Assembly (NCBI RefSeq): GCF_001625215.2 | Contig: NC_030387.2 | Location: 33,627,606-33,691,605 of the forward strand | Direction: 5' to 3' | DNA: 64,000 nt | DNA from: Daucus carota subsp. sativus | Taxonomy: Eukaryota; Streptophyta; Magnoliopsida; Apiales; Apiaceae | Program-made: the position numbers and the translations under genes | In this document: piece by piece, positions 52,524-64,000 of the stretch | How the letters are laid out: every line of letters begins with the position of its first letter | Numbering within the stretch: position 1 is the stretch's first letter | The notes under the pieces: model-generated | Seen by the model: the letters and a program-made list of their open reading frames with translations, nothing else | The model's database searches: none | What the model was told of the DNA's origin: nothing

Positions 52524-55500
52524 ATGGCTTCAACTCTCCTCACTCCTCTTCTCAATCTCCCAACTTCATCTTCTCATTCTTCTACAACAACTTCCTACTT
52601 GACATTTACTAATAACATTAGTAATCATCATCCTGAGCCAGTTTTCAGCACATGCTATGGTTTCTGCAGGACAAAACCTTCACAAAAAAACAGGAGACTA
52701 ATCAGTGTCAAAGCTTCTGACAATAAAGAAAAAGCAGCAGAGGAAGAGTCCGCTCCAGCGTTTAATCCTTTTGGCTTTGTCACTGATAATGCTTCCAGCA
52801 GGACTGCCATTCAGCTCCCTGAAGTCCCTGCTGAGGATGGCAACGTCGGCCAAGTTCTTTATGTAACTAACTAAACATTAGTCGCTTTTTTAGTTTCAAA
52901 TTATTAGTTTCACACTTAGTACTTAAAGTTCAAAATTTTAAGCCTGTAATGTATTTTTTAGTTGAACTTTATTTTTCTGTTCAGATCATATAAAATTGTG
53001 CATTGAGTGAATTCTTTATGATATTGAAATGTATGCATATGGATGTTAATTAATTCATCGACGACTTGAGAATCTGCAATTGGTGTTTAGGTATTATGGT
53101 TTTATGAAACTACTGATTTCCAAGTCTTTTTCTATATTAGAGGACCGAAGACAAAGGGAGGGAATATGGTTCCTATATTAAAGCAGGAGAGTTTAGATGG
53201 TTTGTGAGAGAAACAGGTATTTCTTTGCTTTATCATAAATTTATGCGGTTTCTTGGTAGAATATTGACATTTATTATTTTACCATACAGGCTCAGCTAGA
53301 AGTGATCGTGGTACGGTTATTTTTATACATGGCGCTCCAACACAGTCCTACAGCTATCGAGTTGTAATGTCTCAAGTATGAGCCCTAATCTGTATTCAGA
53401 TCATCAATTATATAAATGAAATATTTATGTACTACCTTTTCCCCATTGCCACTTTCACTTCAGTTATTTACAGTTACAATGTTTAGATTAAGACTTCTTA
53501 ATATAATACTAAAACAGATGGCTGATGCTGGCTTTCGCTGCTATGCACCTGATTGGTTAGGGTTTGGTTTCAGTGAGAAGCCGCTGCCAAAATACGATTT
53601 CGACTACACTGGTTTGTAATTGTTTTGCAGGGTTATGCAGCATTAATCATAGCATTTTTATGAAGCTAATTCTCCAATAATAATATTTCAGTAACTTATT
53701 GTGACAGAGATAGAGTTCCACAAGGAACTTGATAAATTACTGGATGCGCTTGAAGTTAATGCACCTTTTTACCTAGTAGTTCAGGTCTGAATGAAGTCTA
53801 ACAAAGCCTATACATCTGTAAATATTATCTTTATCCTTGGTCTTGGGCACTTCCATAATAGATTTACATTTGCTGTAGGGGTTTCTGGTGGGTTCATTTG
53901 GATTAACTTGGGCATTAAAAAATCCAGCTAGAATATTGAAGCTTGCAATTATGAACAGTCCATTGACAGCATCCTCTCCCATTCCTGGACTATTTCAACA
54001 GCTCAGGTTCAATTGCTATGCTGTCTATTTCTGAAACGCGTAATTATGTATTTTCTTCCCTTTTCTGTTGGCAGATCATTTAAAGTTCTTCAAATTTTCC
54101 CTGTTTCCGCAGAATTCCACTCCTTGGTGAATTTACCTGCCAAAATGCTGTAATGGCTGAGCGCTTTATTGAAGCAGGTAGCGCGTATGTATCCAAAATT
54201 GCAATTTATCACTTTAGAAATTCATCTACATATATCTTGGCATGGATTCTGAACTATCTACAAAAAGAATTCTCCTTTATTGGTATCTGGTTTTGCTAAT
54301 CCTAAATTGTCTCACTTTATCATAGTAGATAATATCATATCACCTGTTATTAGTTTTCATTGTCAGACTCCCAATAACACTTGTGGACACACAATGCTAA
54401 AATTTTCTCCAGACCAACTGCATGTGACTTGATAATTCTCTCAAATGTATGTTTGAATAAGATAGTCATGATTCTCAAAATTCAAATTCTTAAATTCTTT
54501 GTAATACCAATTACAGAAGATTTGGACTGTACTTTAAATTTGGAGAAACTTTATTGCAACTATAGGCTATATCACTGTTGACAGCATCGGAGAAGTCAAT
54601 TAATTATTCTACAGACGACTAAACACATGGTGTTTTTCTTAGTATGCTCACTAATGCCACAATTCATGATGCTCCTTGGCAGCTATGTCCTAAAGCTGGA
54701 GAAGGCTGATGTTTATCGGTTACCATATTTGTCAAGCAGCGGGCCTGGTTTTGGTTTGTAGTTCCATCTTCTCTCCTTTTTCCCCTCTCTTAAATAGGAA
54801 TTTGTTGACTTTATATATGAATATATGCAATGCAATTGCCCTTGCTGTCCAAAAATACCTTTAGCATATTTTTTAAAGTTTTAAGTATTTTTTGAGTTAT
54901 CAAGCTTAATCTTTTCCTTATTATAATAAGTGTCTTCGTCGGGATAGTACATATCTTAATCGTTATGGCAATGTTAATATACAAATGTGCCAGGAAGTCA
55001 TGTCCTACCCGTTGTTGCTTGAGCATCTGTGATCAGGCTTGTGAAATGTTGACAAATGATTCCTCCACCTAGCCACATATAATGCAGTGTCTACATTTTA
55101 TCGATTTCCAATTTTCCAGAATTATTAGGTATTTTTGCTTGGAATATCCATATTTGCAGGTTCTACCAGCGACTCCTACCTTAAATGTTAAAAATAACTT
55201 GATATTCTGCTATCAATACTGGTTGTCCTTGATTTGCCTTCCTAGATTTAGTTGGCTAAATTTGGCATTACTGCATCGTGTATTCCGGCTTTGTAATATC
55301 GCATTCACATTAATAAAATCAATTATACACACTTCCAGAAGTACTGAGATTTCAGTAACTCTGCTGTATTATACATTGCAAAAAGTAACTTGAGCTGTGG
55401 CATAAATTTTAGCATTGATCAGGGAAACTGTGTGACTTTTAGTTTAAAATTAAATAAAAACCAATCCTAGTTAAAATCAATATCTTTATATAGGTTAATT

Positions 55501-56276
55501 ACTTAAAGAATCTGAGAAATGGTGATTTGTTTTCATATTAGCTTGTCTAATATCTGTTCTTCCCTTGTATGTTCAGCTTTGCTTGAAGCAACAAAAAAAA
55601 CCAACTTCAGAGATGTCTCAAGTCAAATAGCAGATGGCTTTGCATCAGGAAGGTATAATGGCATTATTCATTTCTTTTAAGCCTATATATGGCCATAGTA
55701 TGAGGAATCAACTTAATTCAAGCCTATTAAGGATCAAGTTGCTGCAATGTATTCCTCATTCCCCAGCAATAATAAAACGACTGTTCCTTTTCAAATATAG
55801 TGTCAGCTTCTAAAGCTTGCATAGTAGATAATAGGTGGCCAACTTTGACAGACGCTGTTTTCACTTGATACTAATATATATGATTGCCGAAACTACCATA
55901 GAGTTAACAGCTCAATTTTCATAAGCCAAAGTACGTAGATAAGTTGATACAGGAAAGCACGTTTTTAAGTATAGTTTCCAGCAAACCAGCCTAATGATAA
56001 TCTATTTTGGTTTCAGGTGGGACAAACCAATCTTACTTGCTTGGGGGATTTCAGACAAGTATCTTCCTCAGTCTGTGGCAGAAGAGTTTCAAAAAGTAAA
56101 TCCTGCTCTTATTCAGCTAAAACTGATTGAAGGTGCTGGCCACATGCCTCAAGAGGACTGGTAAGAACTTGACCAGTGTTTATGTTTAAACAAAAGCCAT
56201 TTCATAACTCCTTTCTGACTGATTGACATTGAACAGGCCTGAGAAAGTCGTTGATGCTCTAAAATATTTCTTCTGA
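52524..56276 (+). CDS. Plastid alpha/beta hydrolase, 11 exons
   Basis: A 400-aa alpha/beta-hydrolase-fold protein of unknown substrate, resembling haloalkane dehalogenase/epoxide hydrolase sequences. Exons: 52524-52862, 53141-53216, 53290-53375, 53518-53611, 53708-53784, 53879-54006, 54113-54184, 54683-54753, 55577-55652, 56017-56160 and 56237-56276, with all phases consistent. The first 65 or so residues are Ser/Thr-rich and end in KNRRLISVKAS, a likely transit peptide. The oxyanion-hole motif IFIHGAPTQSYSYR is in exon 3. The nucleophile elbow is QGFLVGSFGLTW (Ser), the acid is in WGISDKYLP (Asp) and the base in EGAGHMPQED (His), giving a full triad. I recall a close Arabidopsis relative next to FPG1 (At1g52510). 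Substrate cannot be predicted. Confidence 0.9.
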
Positions 56277-57506
56277 TCCCGTTCATGAAGTGTGTTCATG
56301 CAACCATACAGTTATTGCATGGCTTGTACAAATGAAGGAAGAAATTATCAAAAATATAATTATTCCGGAATGAATCCATCATTTTGTTCCTTGTATTGCG
56401 TGATTATACATTAAGTTCATACATGACCAAATCGAGGTAATTATCTCAACAATAGTTAGCTCCAATGGGAACTATTATCTACCTTGATAAGTTGTTGGGA
56501 TGCTTTTTAGTGTTCAACATAAGAATGAAGTAGGCCTTGTAAAGTTGTTACAAGTAAACATTTGAGATTGGTTTTGTTTTTGTAAGAAGAGAATAAGCAG
56601 AATCTATGTCAATAGGGGTAAATTTTACCATATAAACCAAGAAAAGGATTATATCAAGCATGGTTTCAGAAATGGTTGCTGTTCTTGTGTTGCTGGTTTA
56701 AATTCCAGAAAGTCTAAGATAGAAAATCTCAAGTTTGTTACAGACTTATAGTCTGTCTTCTACTGCTGGACTAGGAAAAACAGCTGATTCAGAACATACG
56801 AATGGTACTAGTATATATCTAAAGGAAAAAAAGCGTCAAACGTGAAGAACGGATGTGCGAAAAAAAGAGCGTGCAAAAAAAAAAAGCGTTAGGATGTGAA
56901 AAATCTAGAACGGGACAATTTTCTGCTGAATGATACTAGAACACCCCGTGTATATATAAAAAGAAAAAATTGTAGCACCCCATGTATATATATAAAAAAA
57001 AAAAAAAGAGAAAATTTTAGGATTAACCTACGTATGTTACTAACATACATATATGAGAAACCCAGACCCTGTATATATTTGAGCATCTGGCACCACAGAA
57101 TTCGAACAATAATACCTTACCCTAGTTCATAGCACATTTTATCTGTAATCCTGGGCATTTGGTCAAAGCCATTCATGATAGCATTTTATCTTTCATTTAA
57201 GCGCTTAACTTAAGCCATACATGATTTACAATTACATATATTGTGAGTGAAAGTTATGAACAATAAAGGATATGGAAATAAAGAACTGTTCGCTAAGCAG
57301 CATAAGATTGCGAGTCAAACATAAAATTTACAAACTCGTGTCTTCGCATGGGCCATAGAGGCCGCTGACAGTTTGATGGGCACCTGGAGAATGTAGGTGA
57401 AAAGATGAGAGAACTATGCTCTACTTCCACTTAACACTTTACTACATCACTTTATAGCAAAAGACTTTTAATGTTCCAAAACATGAGATGCAAGGGGTAG
57501 TACAAA
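56277..57506. other. Convergent intergenic region with A-rich simple repeats
   Basis: No gene recognised. 56820-57015 contains A-runs and two related segments (CACCCCGTGTATATATAAAA and CACCCCATGTATATATATAA), a small local duplication. It lies between the 3' ends of the hydrolase and the DNA glycosylase. Confidence 0.55.
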
Positions 57507-60500
57507 CTATCTTGATCTCTTCTTTGGCTGCTTGCCCGTTTTGCCTGTTTCCTTCTTTGCCTTGCTTTTTTCTTCCTTTATGATCTCTTGATCCTCCTTG
57601 TCATCATCCCTATCAACACCATCATCATCATGCTCGTCATCACTTTCCAGCGACTTTCTTTTTGCAGGCAATTTCTTACCTCCTCGGGTTTTCTTTTTCT
57701 GGTCTACAACATCCTTTTCATCTTCCTGATGTTTTCCTTTTGTTGAAGGATTCTTGCCTCTACTTCGCACTTCAACAGCGGCTCCCCTGCTATCATTTAC
57801 TGTATTCTTTTCCTTTGCAGGAGGCTTTTTGCCTTTCTTGGTAGTGTTTTTTCCTTTCAGCTCCACATGTTTTGCATCCTCCTGAACTTGTTCTTCAGGA
57901 CCACCGGCGTCGTCACTATCATCCACATCCTCGTCTTTCATAGGGGTTTTACGAGATCTAACTGGTGCTTTAGCAGCTTGACTATCAGGCAATTTTTGCA
58001 ACTCTGGTACAAAAGCTGATGTCTGCAAACATGAGAAGCACGCTTCCTTATATTACCAAATATATATGCATGGAAACAACAAAGGAAAATGTTTACCAAA
58101 CACGTACTCTGCCTCCAGCATTAATAAATTCGATTTTCTTCCCTGCCACAAAATGCAAATCCATAAAAAAAATCATGAGATCCACCTCTGGATATATAAA
58201 ATTTGGGAACGATATAGTGATATAGAGGTTGAAACTTAACACATATACACAAGTAGACTCTGCTGAGCATGCACTAGGTATAGGTGTGCTTAAGAATCAC
58301 AGCTTGCAAGTCTAAAACAAAACAATATAATTAGGAATATCATGTCTATAAAGGGATAGCATAGCCAAGAGATGTGACCTTGTGTTTATTTAAACTAGGT
58401 TTTCTTCAATACTTGTGTATTTAGTAAGTTATAGACTGCAGGCGCTATACAGTTATATTAAGGATAGGATCTAAAGTTAGCATAAAAAGGATCTCCTGTC
58501 AGCAGTAATTGGAAACTAGCGCAAGTTATGTAATATTTCTTATTGCTCTCCTGTAACAACCATAAAGCAAAAAAAATGTCACTTTTCCTCTCCCTCTATC
58601 AAGTATTGTGAGTAACAATCAGCACAACATATGTTCATACTCTGCTACTGCTACATGTGCTGACATAAACATACATGAGCAAATTTGTGATTGCTATCAA
58701 ACTATTGTTAAAATATTTTCTTTTCAAATTAATTAGTGTTGAGATATTAAATTGTAAGTCCATATATTACCAACTTGACCAACTAGGAAAAAAAGTAACA
58801 AATGAATTATATTTTCTACACAAGATTTACATAAGAATGTCAAGACTCAATTTAAAGAAAAGTAGCCAGATAATTCCAAGCCATGTAAAGAGTTTGAAAT
58901 AGTTTGGAAATCAAACCATCAACAAAAGCTTTGCCAGGCTTTTTTTCACGAGAATGAAATATCCAACTACTTGGAAACTGACTGCTATCAGCCCCAACTT
59001 CGACAGCTTTTTCAATAACCTGTCAAATGAAATGATTTTGTCTTAATGATCACAATTTTACTAACCACTTATTTTTCCAGGTTTTTTGCCCCATCGAAAA
59101 TGAAACAACCATTGATTTGGAAAACGGCCGCAGTCAGCATCAACTTCAACCGCAAACTGAATAACCTACATAAATTGTCTTCTACACTAATATAATAAAA
59201 AGATCCTAATTAAAACCAGACAACAAGAGTTATGATATAAAACCGCACCTCTTTAATGCACTGGTGCAGTGCGAAGCAACTTTCTTTCGATATGCTTGCA
59301 CTGATTTGCAGTGGATGAATTCTTGCCTGTATTAAGGGGGATAAAAAAAACATTGGTAAAGTTATAACGTAAGCAAGACCACCTATATGAATGAAACATG
59401 AACTATAAAAACAGAAAACTACACCACACAATCAATAAATTTTTACATCCCAATTAGTACTACAGTGTAATAACTTTTCACTGGGTAAGGTAAAATAAGT
59501 AAATGCCGAATGTATGCTTGTAAGAATTTTGGCAAATAATAATACAGCACCTACTTGAACTTAATATTAGATAGAACATGAAAAGAAAGTGGAGAAGTAA
59601 ATGATGACAAAATTATTCGCAAGGGAGCGTCATAAAACTAACTTGGTATAACACTTCATCAGCAATCCAATTGCCAATGCCTGAAATGTAACTCTGCAAG
59701 AATATGAACAAAAAGAGATTAGTATTATTGAAATTACATAAAAGGTTCATTATAGGGTCGCATTCGATTTCATTCCTATTCTAGAGAAGCTTCTAGTAGA
59801 TGTCAAGCACCCAGATTCAGTACCCTGGATATCCTAAGCACATTGGTCTATAAGTTAATTTATTACCATTATCGTTTGATAGCATTTAGAATAGTGCAAG
59901 TTGCAGATAATATGTATCTACCTGGTCCAGTAGAAGAGCTTTAATTCCAGTCTTTTTACTGCTAAGAGATTTAAAGAAGTCTTCTGCTGTCATAGGTTCA
60001 AAGAGTGCATCAGGACCAAGCTCAGATATAGGTAACGCAGAGACTGGCTGCATAAATTACATCAGAAGAAACATTAGAATACTGAAACTACATAAGAAAA
60101 ACTGATTCAACATCCAACAAATAGGAAAACAAGTTTAAAATACATTTTCGAGTAAGCGAACTTTAGCAAACCGCCTCTTATCAGTGAACGATAACTCCAA
60201 ACCATCATCAAGCTGCCAAAGGAAAAAAGAGAATAGATCAATGTTATAAATGAACCGAATACATAATCATCTACTATGATCAACTAATTGAATACCCCAA
60301 TTAAGAAATCACACAACTAAAGCACCAAAGATATTCAATTAAAGTTTGATTGAAATCCGAGAATTTATTTAGGCATTAAAATCACTTCTATAATTCTATA
60401 AACTACCACAACGTAGTAATTTCTTAAATGACGGCAACTAACTGGCTCATACTGATGGATCTCCCAAGATAGAATAATCATAACACGAAGTTTAACAGTC

Positions 60501-61155
60501 CAAGTACATATACCTTTTAAACAACAACTGCGCAAGTAGTCAATTATTGACAGACTCCAAAACATGCAATAAATTTCTAATTGCCGAAAAAGTTTTTTGA
60601 AAAAATAGAATAGAAGCTCTTACTTCCATAAAAACCTTGGAATATTTGGAAGGCCACTCATCAGTGTCATTCACAGCAGACCTATAAACAGCAACATTAT
60701 AAATTAACTCGGTCGATTTTACAAAAAACCATATCCGGAGGTTTAAATATTGAGAGAGAGGGGGGGGGGAGGGAGAGAGGACCTCTTATATTTAGTAACA
60801 GCAACTCCTTTAATATATATAGCTCCAGCCATACCTACAATGTATAAACCCTAAGATGTTATATCACACACATTATATATTGAATTCGAGAAAAACAAAT
60901 GAAACAAATGATTTAGGGTTTAGTACCGAATTGAAAGGTAGGAAAAGGAGGTGAATCGAGCTGGAGCCACATGTTTTTGCCTTTGCGATGAGCGGCGACG
61001 ATTGTTTTGCCGACGAGAGAGGCTTGGAAATCGGAAGGAGAAACGGCGTCGATCACTTTGGAATCGTCGGCGATCAGAGCTCGGATTATCTTTTTTCCGA
61101 TGCAATTATCTTCGATGGCTCTTCGAGCCGCTTCTACCTCTGGGAGCTCTGGCAT
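57507..61155 (-). CDS. FPG1: Formamidopyrimidine-DNA glycosylase (Fpg/Nei family), ten exons
   Basis: A base-excision-repair enzyme removing oxidised purines and cutting the abasic site. Exons on the minus strand: 61155-60927, 60834-60783, 60681-60624, 60212-60144, 60047-59922, 59693-59643, 59326-59249, 59019-58917, 58142-58108 and 58022-57507, giving 438 aa with phases closing. MPELPEVEAARRAIE carries the catalytic Pro2 and Glu3. The helix-two-turn-helix region is LLLDQSYISGIGNWIADEVLY. The C-terminal finger has no zinc cysteines (GKKIEFINAGGRTSAF), as in the plant and NEIL1 zincless finger. A Lys/Asp/Glu-rich tail of about 150 residues, probably nuclear-targeting, follows in the last exon. 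A second in-frame version of exon 8 lies at 59066-59165, so at least two proteins are likely. It matches Arabidopsis FPG1/MMH (At1g52500), from memory. Confidence 0.94.
59066..59165 (-). CDS. FPG1: Alternative exon 8 of the DNA glycosylase gene
   Basis: A 100-base sequence between exons 7 and 8 reads VIQFAVEVDADCGRFPNQWL then FHFRWGKKPGKIS, clearly related to exon 8 (VIEKAVEVGADSSQFPSSWI then FHSREKKPGKAFVD). It has its own acceptor (TTTATGTAG) and donor (AGTG|GTTAGT). It enters in phase 0 and leaves in phase 1 exactly like the 103-base exon 8, so either can join exons 7 and 9. Using both would shift the frame (203 bases), so mutually exclusive use is implied. Plant FPG transcripts are known to be alternatively spliced. 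Confidence 0.85.
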
Positions 61156-63230
61156 TGTTGTGTTTTAATGGAGTTTCGCGCGCTTTTTAGCTTCTTCACT
61201 CCCTGCTTGTGTTCTACGCTTTTTGAGAACTACAGCATTGAGTTTAGATGTGAGAGACTGAGTGGGTGGGCTGGACCGGGTCAGTTATCAGTGTGGGCCT
61301 CTAGGGTGGATCGATGAAATTGTCATTTCCGGCTTATTACTTTATCACCGTTCCGTTAAAAATTAATATTAAGAGAAAACTTACTTTAGAATTTTTATTT
61401 TATCAGAAAAGTGTAATAAAATAAGCAATTATAATAGTTGCAGATTTAAGCACAGGAATTGAGCTGACAAATCAAATAGGTAAAGACTCTCATTTAATTA
61501 AAGATAAAAAATTAACTTGCTAACAGACTCGACGAGGAAATATGAAGAGAATGAAGAGCACAACAAATACAGCTAAAAATAATGATCTGGCTAATGATAT
61601 CAATCTGTTTTGGGAACAATCAATGTTCGGTTTTTCTAGTGTGCCTATGAATTTTCTAATGTGCACCATGGATGATTTTCATTGGTTTCTACTTCTTTAT
61701 AATGATAGATCCCGACAAATTCACCAACTAAAATTCACCGAATTTATTGAATTTAATGTTTGATATATGCACAGAAGCACACACTAGACAAATCCATCGA
61801 TGTTCTCTGGCCAGAAAAACTCGTGGCTGCAGCCTGCATGAAGTTTAAACCGTGGCCAAAATTATATGAACAGACACCATTATATTTTCTCAAAAAAAAA
61901 AACAGACATCATTATAGAAACTTTTTTTTGACTATGTGAATGTATGTTATACTTGGACAGATGTTTTATTATTCTGTTTCAGTTTTTTCTTAAATAATTG
62001 CAAACAAATACATACGCATCTTTTTTCATTCTTTATCCTATTATTACTGTTTCCACGCCTTGTGATTCTCAAAACAGATTATTGTTACATTTAACTGACC
62101 TTGTGAACATTAAAAAAAATCAGCTTACAATAAGGCTATTTGGCAACACTTTTTTTAAAATGATTCTGGACTCTTTTTTTTAACTTTTTAAGTTGCTTCT
62201 ATTTTTTATGTAGTGATTGGCAAAATAAATGGAAGTGCATTTTTTTAGATTTTTACATGTTCATTTTGATTTTCCAGAAGTCAAATTGACTAATTTTTGA
62301 CTAAACATTACAAATTATCTGTTCATTATTTGTAAAATCTGAAAAATACATATTAATATAGACTAAATATACTTTCGAATGATATAATTCTTATTATTAT
62401 TTTCAATTATATGATATATGTAAATTTCAGTCAAAACATAATCAATTTGATTGGTCAGAATGGGTGGCAATATCAGACACGACCCGAACCCACAACCCGA
62501 TTTACTGAGACAAAACCCGAAAATCACCCGATTGACACAAAATGGACCCGAAATGACCTGAAATTAGAATTTCATTTTTAATAACTTCAATTTTCAGTTT
62601 TATTTTATATTAAGTGATTTTAGTTTTACCCGAAATCGACCCGATTGCTGACACGAACACGACCCGTTACCTGAAATTGCGCACCCCTCAAACATGTAAA
62701 AGGGAACAGAGGAATTACCATTTTACAGAATAGCTTTGTCATGTGCACTCTGTCAAATTAGTCCAACTTTTTTTTCCTTGAACAATGAACTTGGCTTACA
62801 TGCCTACAAATCCGTTGCAAGAACGTTGGAGAAACTAGATGATAAATCTCTATCATTTAGAATATATGGTGCTGCAAATCTAGTTCATATCTAAAATTTC
62901 CTGACCAAACATGGAAAATATATCTTTACATTAGTTTGTCGAGCAGCCACTGCCGCACGTCCATATGTTTTTCAAGGTATGGCTCCTTAAAAAGCGAAAC
63001 AGAGTATGGGCTCTCTGTTTCCTGTCTACCAGTCTACTGTTAAGCATCGGGTATGATTTCTATTATTTTGCCATTCTTAAACATTTCAGTGGGAATTCTA
63101 AGAATACATAGTAGTTTCCTCAAATTTTTAACCACAAGTAAGATGCCCTAAAACCCAAAACTACATATTTATTAACTTAATCACATGAACTTAGCTATCA
63201 AACCATGATGGTTGTCCTTTAATCACACAA
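61156..63230. other. Intergenic region with a possible hAT relic
   Basis: No gene recognised. 61156-61330 is the upstream region of the DNA glycosylase. At 62461-62688 the ends TGGGTGGCAATAT and TTGCGCACCCCT are imperfect inverted repeats. They enclose CACGACCCG/GACCCGAAA motifs typical of hAT subterminal regions, but no 8-bp duplication is visible. Confidence 0.4.
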
Positions 63231-63286
63231 ATGCCATACATGAATGGATATGATTCAAAAACAAAACACAGAAGAAGACTGAATTT

Positions 63287-63532
63287 CTATAGAGATAGAT
63301 CAGCCAAGTCAAAAGTCCTGGAAACGGCTTTGCACCATGACTCCACCTTTTTCTTTCTCTTTTCCTCCTCTAAAATTGGATTGAAAGTGGTAGCAATCTT
63401 CATCCTCTCACCCGAAGAGAATATCTCCTCTTCTTTCCAGACCCCGACAGCTAAACCAGCCGCGTATGCAGCTCCGAGAGCCGTTGTTTCAATATCTGCT
63501 GGTCTTACCACTGGGTTACCCAATATATCTGC
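63287..63532 (-). CDS. GLI1: Glycerol kinase, last exon (gene continues past the right edge)
   Basis: The final 81 codons of a glycerol kinase, which phosphorylates glycerol to glycerol 3-phosphate in the cytosol. The exon follows an AAATTGCAG acceptor at about 63540-63533. It reads ADILGNPVVRPADIETTALG and AAYAAGLAVGVWKEEEIF, the conserved C-terminal FGGY-kinase region, and ends KKKVESWCKAVSRTFDLADL. The preceding exon (expected to contain a DGG-type motif) is not in the window, so the sequence is partial. The Arabidopsis homologue is GLI1/NHO1 (At1g80460, from memory), on the same chromosome arm as several neighbours' homologues. Confidence 0.88.
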   Translation of the reverse strand, partial: ADILGNPVVRPADIETTALGAAYAAGLAVGVWKEEEIFSSGERMKIATTFNPILEEEKRKKKVESWCKAVSRTFDLADLSL

Positions 63533-64000
63533 CTGCAATTTATAACATAAGAAAAGTTTGATTATCCACTCGCTCATTAGAGTCGAGGGTCATTAGTAAC
63601 TAATTAATACTGGCAGGAATTGATAAAAATGCAACATTGCCACAGAAGGTAACATAGTTTGTCCCCAAACAAAAACCAAGTGCACCACTTTATTATCTGC
63701 CACTTTAATTTGAGTTAATAAATATTCTAGATAAAAGCATCAAAATTTAACTGTTGAAGAAACAGTTTCTGATCTTTGACAATAATTATCTTTTCAAGTC
63801 AGTGAGAGTTTAATTGTTTCGAGAATCCACTACCAAAGATCACATTCGGCATCCACTTTTGATCTACCTTTATGAAGAATGGCTTGAAGTTTACTACATG
63901 TTCGACACAAGAAAGTAACTATGTAATTCATTTTTTTTGGTAATTAAAACGAGTAACTTAGCAAAAGAAAACAGCTTGATAATAGACAAGTGAAACTACT
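63533..64000 (-). other. Intron of the glycerol kinase gene
   Basis: Sequence upstream (minus strand) of the last exon. No further coding exon could be recognised before the window ends, so it is read as intron. Confidence 0.6.

Overview
The window is nuclear DNA of a flowering plant, most likely a eudicot. It holds intron-rich genes with GT-AG introns and AT-rich non-coding DNA packed with small transposons (Stowaway, Tourist/PIF-Harbinger and hAT MITEs, a tRNA-derived SINE, a Helitron). The protein-coding genes are all plant types. The species cannot be named from sequence alone.

Left to right, the genes are: a six-exon adenine phosphoribosyltransferase (+, 8355-12358); a Helitron carrying broken gene fragments (14491-17638); an 11-exon plastid type-A DnaJ chaperone (+, 18885-30606); a 9-exon SRP54 (+, 32423-37881); an intronless hAT-transposase-derived gene (+, 45546-47489); an intronless-CDS FAR1-related (FRS) gene (-, 49012-51015); an 11-exon plastid alpha/beta hydrolase (+, 52524-56276); a 10-exon formamidopyrimidine-DNA glycosylase (-, 57507-61155); and the last exon of a glycerol kinase (-, 63287-63532) that continues beyond the right edge. 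I rebuilt each multi-exon CDS exon by exon. Exon phases and total lengths close without a frameshift in all of them: 186, 499, 501, 400 and 438 aa.

The gene order matches two Arabidopsis chromosome 1 regions, recalled from memory. One is APT2, DnaJ, hAT and FRS8 (around At1g80010-At1g80050, with glycerol kinase At1g80460 further along). The other is FRS6, alpha/beta hydrolase and FPG1 (At1g52520-At1g52500). The window therefore looks like an unfractionated version of a segment that Arabidopsis carries as two complementary duplicates. The genes do not form a pathway. They are housekeeping functions (purine salvage, plastid protein folding, co-translational targeting, DNA repair, glycerol use) plus two transposase-derived regulators side by side.

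Two observations stand out. First, the Helitron has four tandem copies of its 5' terminus and two 3' hairpins, contains fragments of an unidentified gene, and sits in a local repeat whose other copy shows the empty site without indels. Second, the DNA-glycosylase gene contains a duplicated exon 8 with matching phases, which implies mutually exclusive splicing. The intergenic space from 37.9 to 44.3 kb is a transposon and minisatellite cluster.
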